A stretch of 64,000 bases of DNA from Verrucosispora sp. NA02020 (lineage in GTDB: Bacteria; Actinomycetota; Actinomycetes; Mycobacteriales; Micromonosporaceae), in the NCBI RefSeq assembly GCF_013364215.1, contig NZ_CP054923.1, positions 3,720,001 to 3,784,000 of the forward strand, read 5' to 3'. The notes under the pieces were generated by a model. That model saw only the letters and a program-made list of their open reading frames with translations, made no database searches and had not been told where the DNA came from. A program made the translations under genes and the position numbers. Positions 62,073-64,000 of this stretch are shown here, piece by piece; position 1 is the first letter of the stretch, and every line of letters begins with the position of its first letter.

Positions 62073-62129
62073 ATCGTGGCAGTGTGGCTGGCCGACACGC
62101 CGACGTGCGAACAGCCACACTGCCACGAT
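62073..62129. repeat. Perfect 18-bp inverted repeat
   Basis: Arms 62073-62090 (beginning ATCGTGGCAGTGTGG) and 62112-62129 are perfectly complementary with a 21-nt loop. It lies 50 bp upstream of the CPBP start and 55 bp after the stop of the next minus-strand gene. It could terminate that gene, or be a dispersed hairpin. Confidence 0.65.
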
Positions 62130-62183
62130 CAGGGGAATCGTGTCGCGCTACTGGCGCAGAGGGAACGGCGACCAGGTGCTCGG

Positions 62184-62639
62184 TCATCGTGCGGTGCGGA
62201 CCGGAAGGTGGGTTGTCCCCGCGTGCGTCAGGATGCCGACCGCGCTGCCGAGCAGGAGCCCCCACAATGTCGCCCACGCCGACCCGACGACGGTCTCCAG
62301 CAGGGCGGCGAGACCGAGACCGGCCGCGACGCCGGTCGCCAGGCCGACGGCAAGGGCCCACCAGCGGTGCCGTACCCCCTCCGCGTGCTGGTGGAGAACG
62401 GGCGACACCGTGGCCAGGAGGACGAGCGTCGGCGGGTGGTAGGGGATCAGCAGCACCAGGGCGACACCGACGACCGCCCCGACGGCCAGGGCCGACAGGC
62501 CGAGGGCGACCGCCTGGTGCAGGTCGACCGGCTCGGGGTGGACGTCCGGAGAGCGCCGCCAGAACCGTCGCCAGTTGTCGGCGGGGGACCGCCCGGGTGC
62601 GGCCCGGGCGGTCTCCGTCGTCGGTGGCGGTTCGTTCAC
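62184..62639 (-). CDS. Small membrane protein of unknown function
   Basis: 151 residues from a GTG that overlaps the upstream gene stop (GTGA). A basic, Pro-rich cytosolic N-terminus (about 1-45, WRRFWRRSPD) is followed by four membrane helices in two pairs (AVALGLSALAVGAVVGVALVLL and so on). I do not recognise the family. Coupling to the upstream helical-repeat protein suggests that they act together. Confidence 0.6.
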   Translation of the reverse strand: MNEPPPTTETARAAPGRSPADNWRRFWRRSPDVHPEPVDLHQAVALGLSALAVGAVVGVALVLLIPYHPPTLVLLATVSPVLHQHAEGVRHRWWALAVGLATGVAAGLGLAALLETVVGSAWATLWGLLLGSAVGILTHAGTTHLPVRTAR

Positions 62640-64000
62640 CGGCTCTGCAGCGCCCGGTGCAGGCGGCGGGCCTCGGTCACCAGGCGGCTGGATCCACCTC
62701 GGGCGGCCACCTCGGCGAGGCCGGGCACGTCGAGGCGTACCCCGGTGGTGGTGGCGGTCTCGGTGGCCAGGGTGAGCATGTCGATGGTGCCGCGTGGCGG
62801 GGTGGGTGGGGTGAGCAGGGCGGGCAGCGTGGCGGCCAGCAGTCGCCACACGGTCGACGGTGCGCCGGCCTGGGCGGCGTCGCGCAGTGGCTCGACGACC
62901 CGCGACAGTTTGACCCGTGCGCCGGTGGCCAGGGCGCCGAGTGCCGCGCCGGTGCCCACCGCGTCGAACTGGTCGGCGGCGGCGAGTGTGAGCAGGGCGT
63001 CCAGGGTGGCGACGCGGTCGGGGGCGTGCCGGGCGCCGAGGCCGTACGCCATCGCCAGGTCGAGGGCGATCCCGCCGGGGCCGGTGGTCTCGGCGAGCAG
63101 CGGCAGCACCGCCGTGCCGTCGCGTTGGTCGAGGTCGGCGGTGTTCGCGACGAGGGGGAGGACGGCGGCGGCGACGACGCCCCGGTGGCCGGGCAGCAGC
63201 GAGGGCCACAGGTTCACCCAGCCGGTGTGCTCCACGCCGATCGAGGACGGGTGCAGGGTGAGCAGCCCGTCGGGGTCGGCGTGGCCGTCGGGTGGGCTCA
63301 GCTCGACCAGGAGCCGCTCCGGCGGCATGTACGGGTGGTCGAAGTTGTACTGGCCCGTGCGCTTGCGCCGCAGGGTGCTCTGCCGCATCACCGGCTGCGG
63401 CAGTCCGCCGTCGCGCAACCAGGCGGCGAGGCGGTCACCGGCCGGGCTGCCCAGCGCCGCCGCCTTGCCGGCTACCGCCTCGTCGGCGTTCGTCGGCAAC
63501 CGCAGCAACGCCTGGGTCAGATCCCAGTGCCCGGGCGTACGCGCACCCAGCGCGGCGAGCCGTTCCACCAGGACCATCGGGTCGAGGGTGCCGTTGGCGG
63601 AGGTGGGCAGCGCCAGCAGCCCGGTGTCGCCGCGGTCGGTGACGTGTGCGCCGATCTCGACGAGCCGGGCGCGCAGCAGCCGGTGCACCGGAGGCACCCG
63701 GGGGTTGGTGCCGACCAGCTCCGGTGTCGAGGCTTCGCTGCGGCGCAACGCCGCGAGCAGCGCCTGCCATCGGGACCGAGGCTGGGCGGGCTGCGCCACT
63801 CCGGCGCTGGTGAAGACGTCGACGAGCACCTGACAGAGGCAGAGCGGGTCGTACCGGTGCTCGTTCGCCCAGGACCAGTGTCGGCGTTCGATCACCGGGT
63901 CGAGGGCGGCGCGTACCCGGACGGCGTCGGTGGCGGTGAGCCGGACCAGACCGTCCAGGATCCGGTCCAGCGACGCGCCGTCGTACTGGGTGCCGAGCAG
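62636..64000 (-). CDS. Large helical-repeat protein, possibly DUF6493-like, 5' end outside window
   Basis: At least 454 residues; the frame is open to the right edge, so the start is missing. The sequence is rich in short Leu/Ala helices and lacks signal or membrane segments, like HEAT-type repeat proteins. Stretches such as RRKRTGQYNFDHPYMPPERLLVEL and the N-terminal WANEHRYDPLCLCQVL recall the DUF6493 proteins that occur with MoxR/VWA-type gene sets in actinomycetes. I am not sure of this family. Its stop overlaps the start of the small membrane protein. Confidence 0.55.
   Translation of the reverse strand: MLGTQYDGASLDRILDGLVRLTATDAVRVRAALDPVIERRHWSWANEHRYDPLCLCQVLVDVFTSAGVAQPAQPRSRWQALLAALRRSEASTPELVGTNPRVPPVHRLLRARLVEIGAHVTDRGDTGLLALPTSANGTLDPMVLVERLAALGARTPGHWDLTQALLRLPTNADEAVAGKAAALGSPAGDRLAAWLRDGGLPQPVMRQSTLRRKRTGQYNFDHPYMPPERLLVELSPPDGHADPDGLLTLHPSSIGVEHTGWVNLWPSLLPGHRGVVAAAVLPLVANTADLDQRDGTAVLPLLAETTGPGGIALDLAMAYGLGARHAPDRVATLDALLTLAAADQFDAVGTGAALGALATGARVKLSRVVEPLRDAAQAGAPSTVWRLLAATLPALLTPPTPPRGTIDMLTLATETATTTGVRLDVPGLAEVAARGGSSRLVTEARRLHRALQSR

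Overview
The window is very GC-rich and strongly actinobacterial. Genes often start with GTG and overlap by 4 bp (ATGA or GTGA). Several transcripts look leaderless. Secreted hydrolases carry ricin-type or CBM2 modules, regulators include IclR, TetR, XRE and AraC types, and many strong hairpins of a recurring GGAAGGG...CCCTTCC type separate genes. The gene repertoire and these repeats are most like Micromonospora or a close relative; that is inference from style, not from a search. No rRNA, tRNA, CRISPR or prophage was seen.

Layout. 0-7 kb: a lipoprotein, a secreted trypsin-like protease with a ricin-type lectin tail, a small cysteine-rich protein, an LPXTG-type wall protein, a His-rich cation-diffusion transporter with a divergent ArsR regulator, and a DinB-like protein. 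7-20.5 kb: a compact nonribosomal peptide locus. It has a protein of two tandem condensation-like domains, an NRPS-thioesterase-MFS fusion with a Cys nucleophile in the thioesterase and one TTA codon, an acid-CoA-ligase-like enzyme, a second C-A-PCP NRPS and a free carrier protein. The likely product is a small acylated peptide (inference). 20.5-22.2 kb: a quinone-oxidoreductase-like enzyme and its divergent TetR regulator, with two clear operators.

22.2-32.6 kb: secreted polysaccharide degradation and surface biology. An operon of DUF4956 membrane protein, VTC-domain protein and secreted CotH kinase with a CBM2 lies divergent to a GH10 xylanase. Both sides carry copies of one palindromic motif (core ACTTCCGGAAGT). 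A GH43 enzyme, an SDR, a GH18 chitinase with a ricin-type domain and a small secreted protein follow. 32.7-35.4 kb: IclR regulator, KDPG aldolase and KDG kinase, a sugar-acid (Entner-Doudoroff type) branch with an odd duplicated start region between the two enzymes. 35.4-40 kb: a methyltransferase, a DinB-like protein, a DUF4253-like protein and a secreted endonuclease/exonuclease/phosphatase-family lipoprotein.

38.7-45 kb: the glyoxylate shunt (aceA, aceB) with its divergent RamB-type regulator and a RamB-like site, then soluble transhydrogenase sthA. 45.2-53.4 kb: an iron-regulated haem uptake locus with three DtxR/IdeR-type iron boxes: haem oxygenase plus a DUF2470 protein, the ABC transporter hmuTUV with a membrane-anchored surface protein, and a divergent htaA-type haem-binding surface protein followed by two more surface proteins. 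53.5-64 kb: a DUF5954-like protein, a 0.7-kb repeat-rich gap, a methyltransferase, large-subunit catalase, an AraC-type regulator, two alpha/beta hydrolases, a CPBP-family membrane protease, and a small membrane protein coupled to a protein that runs off the right edge.
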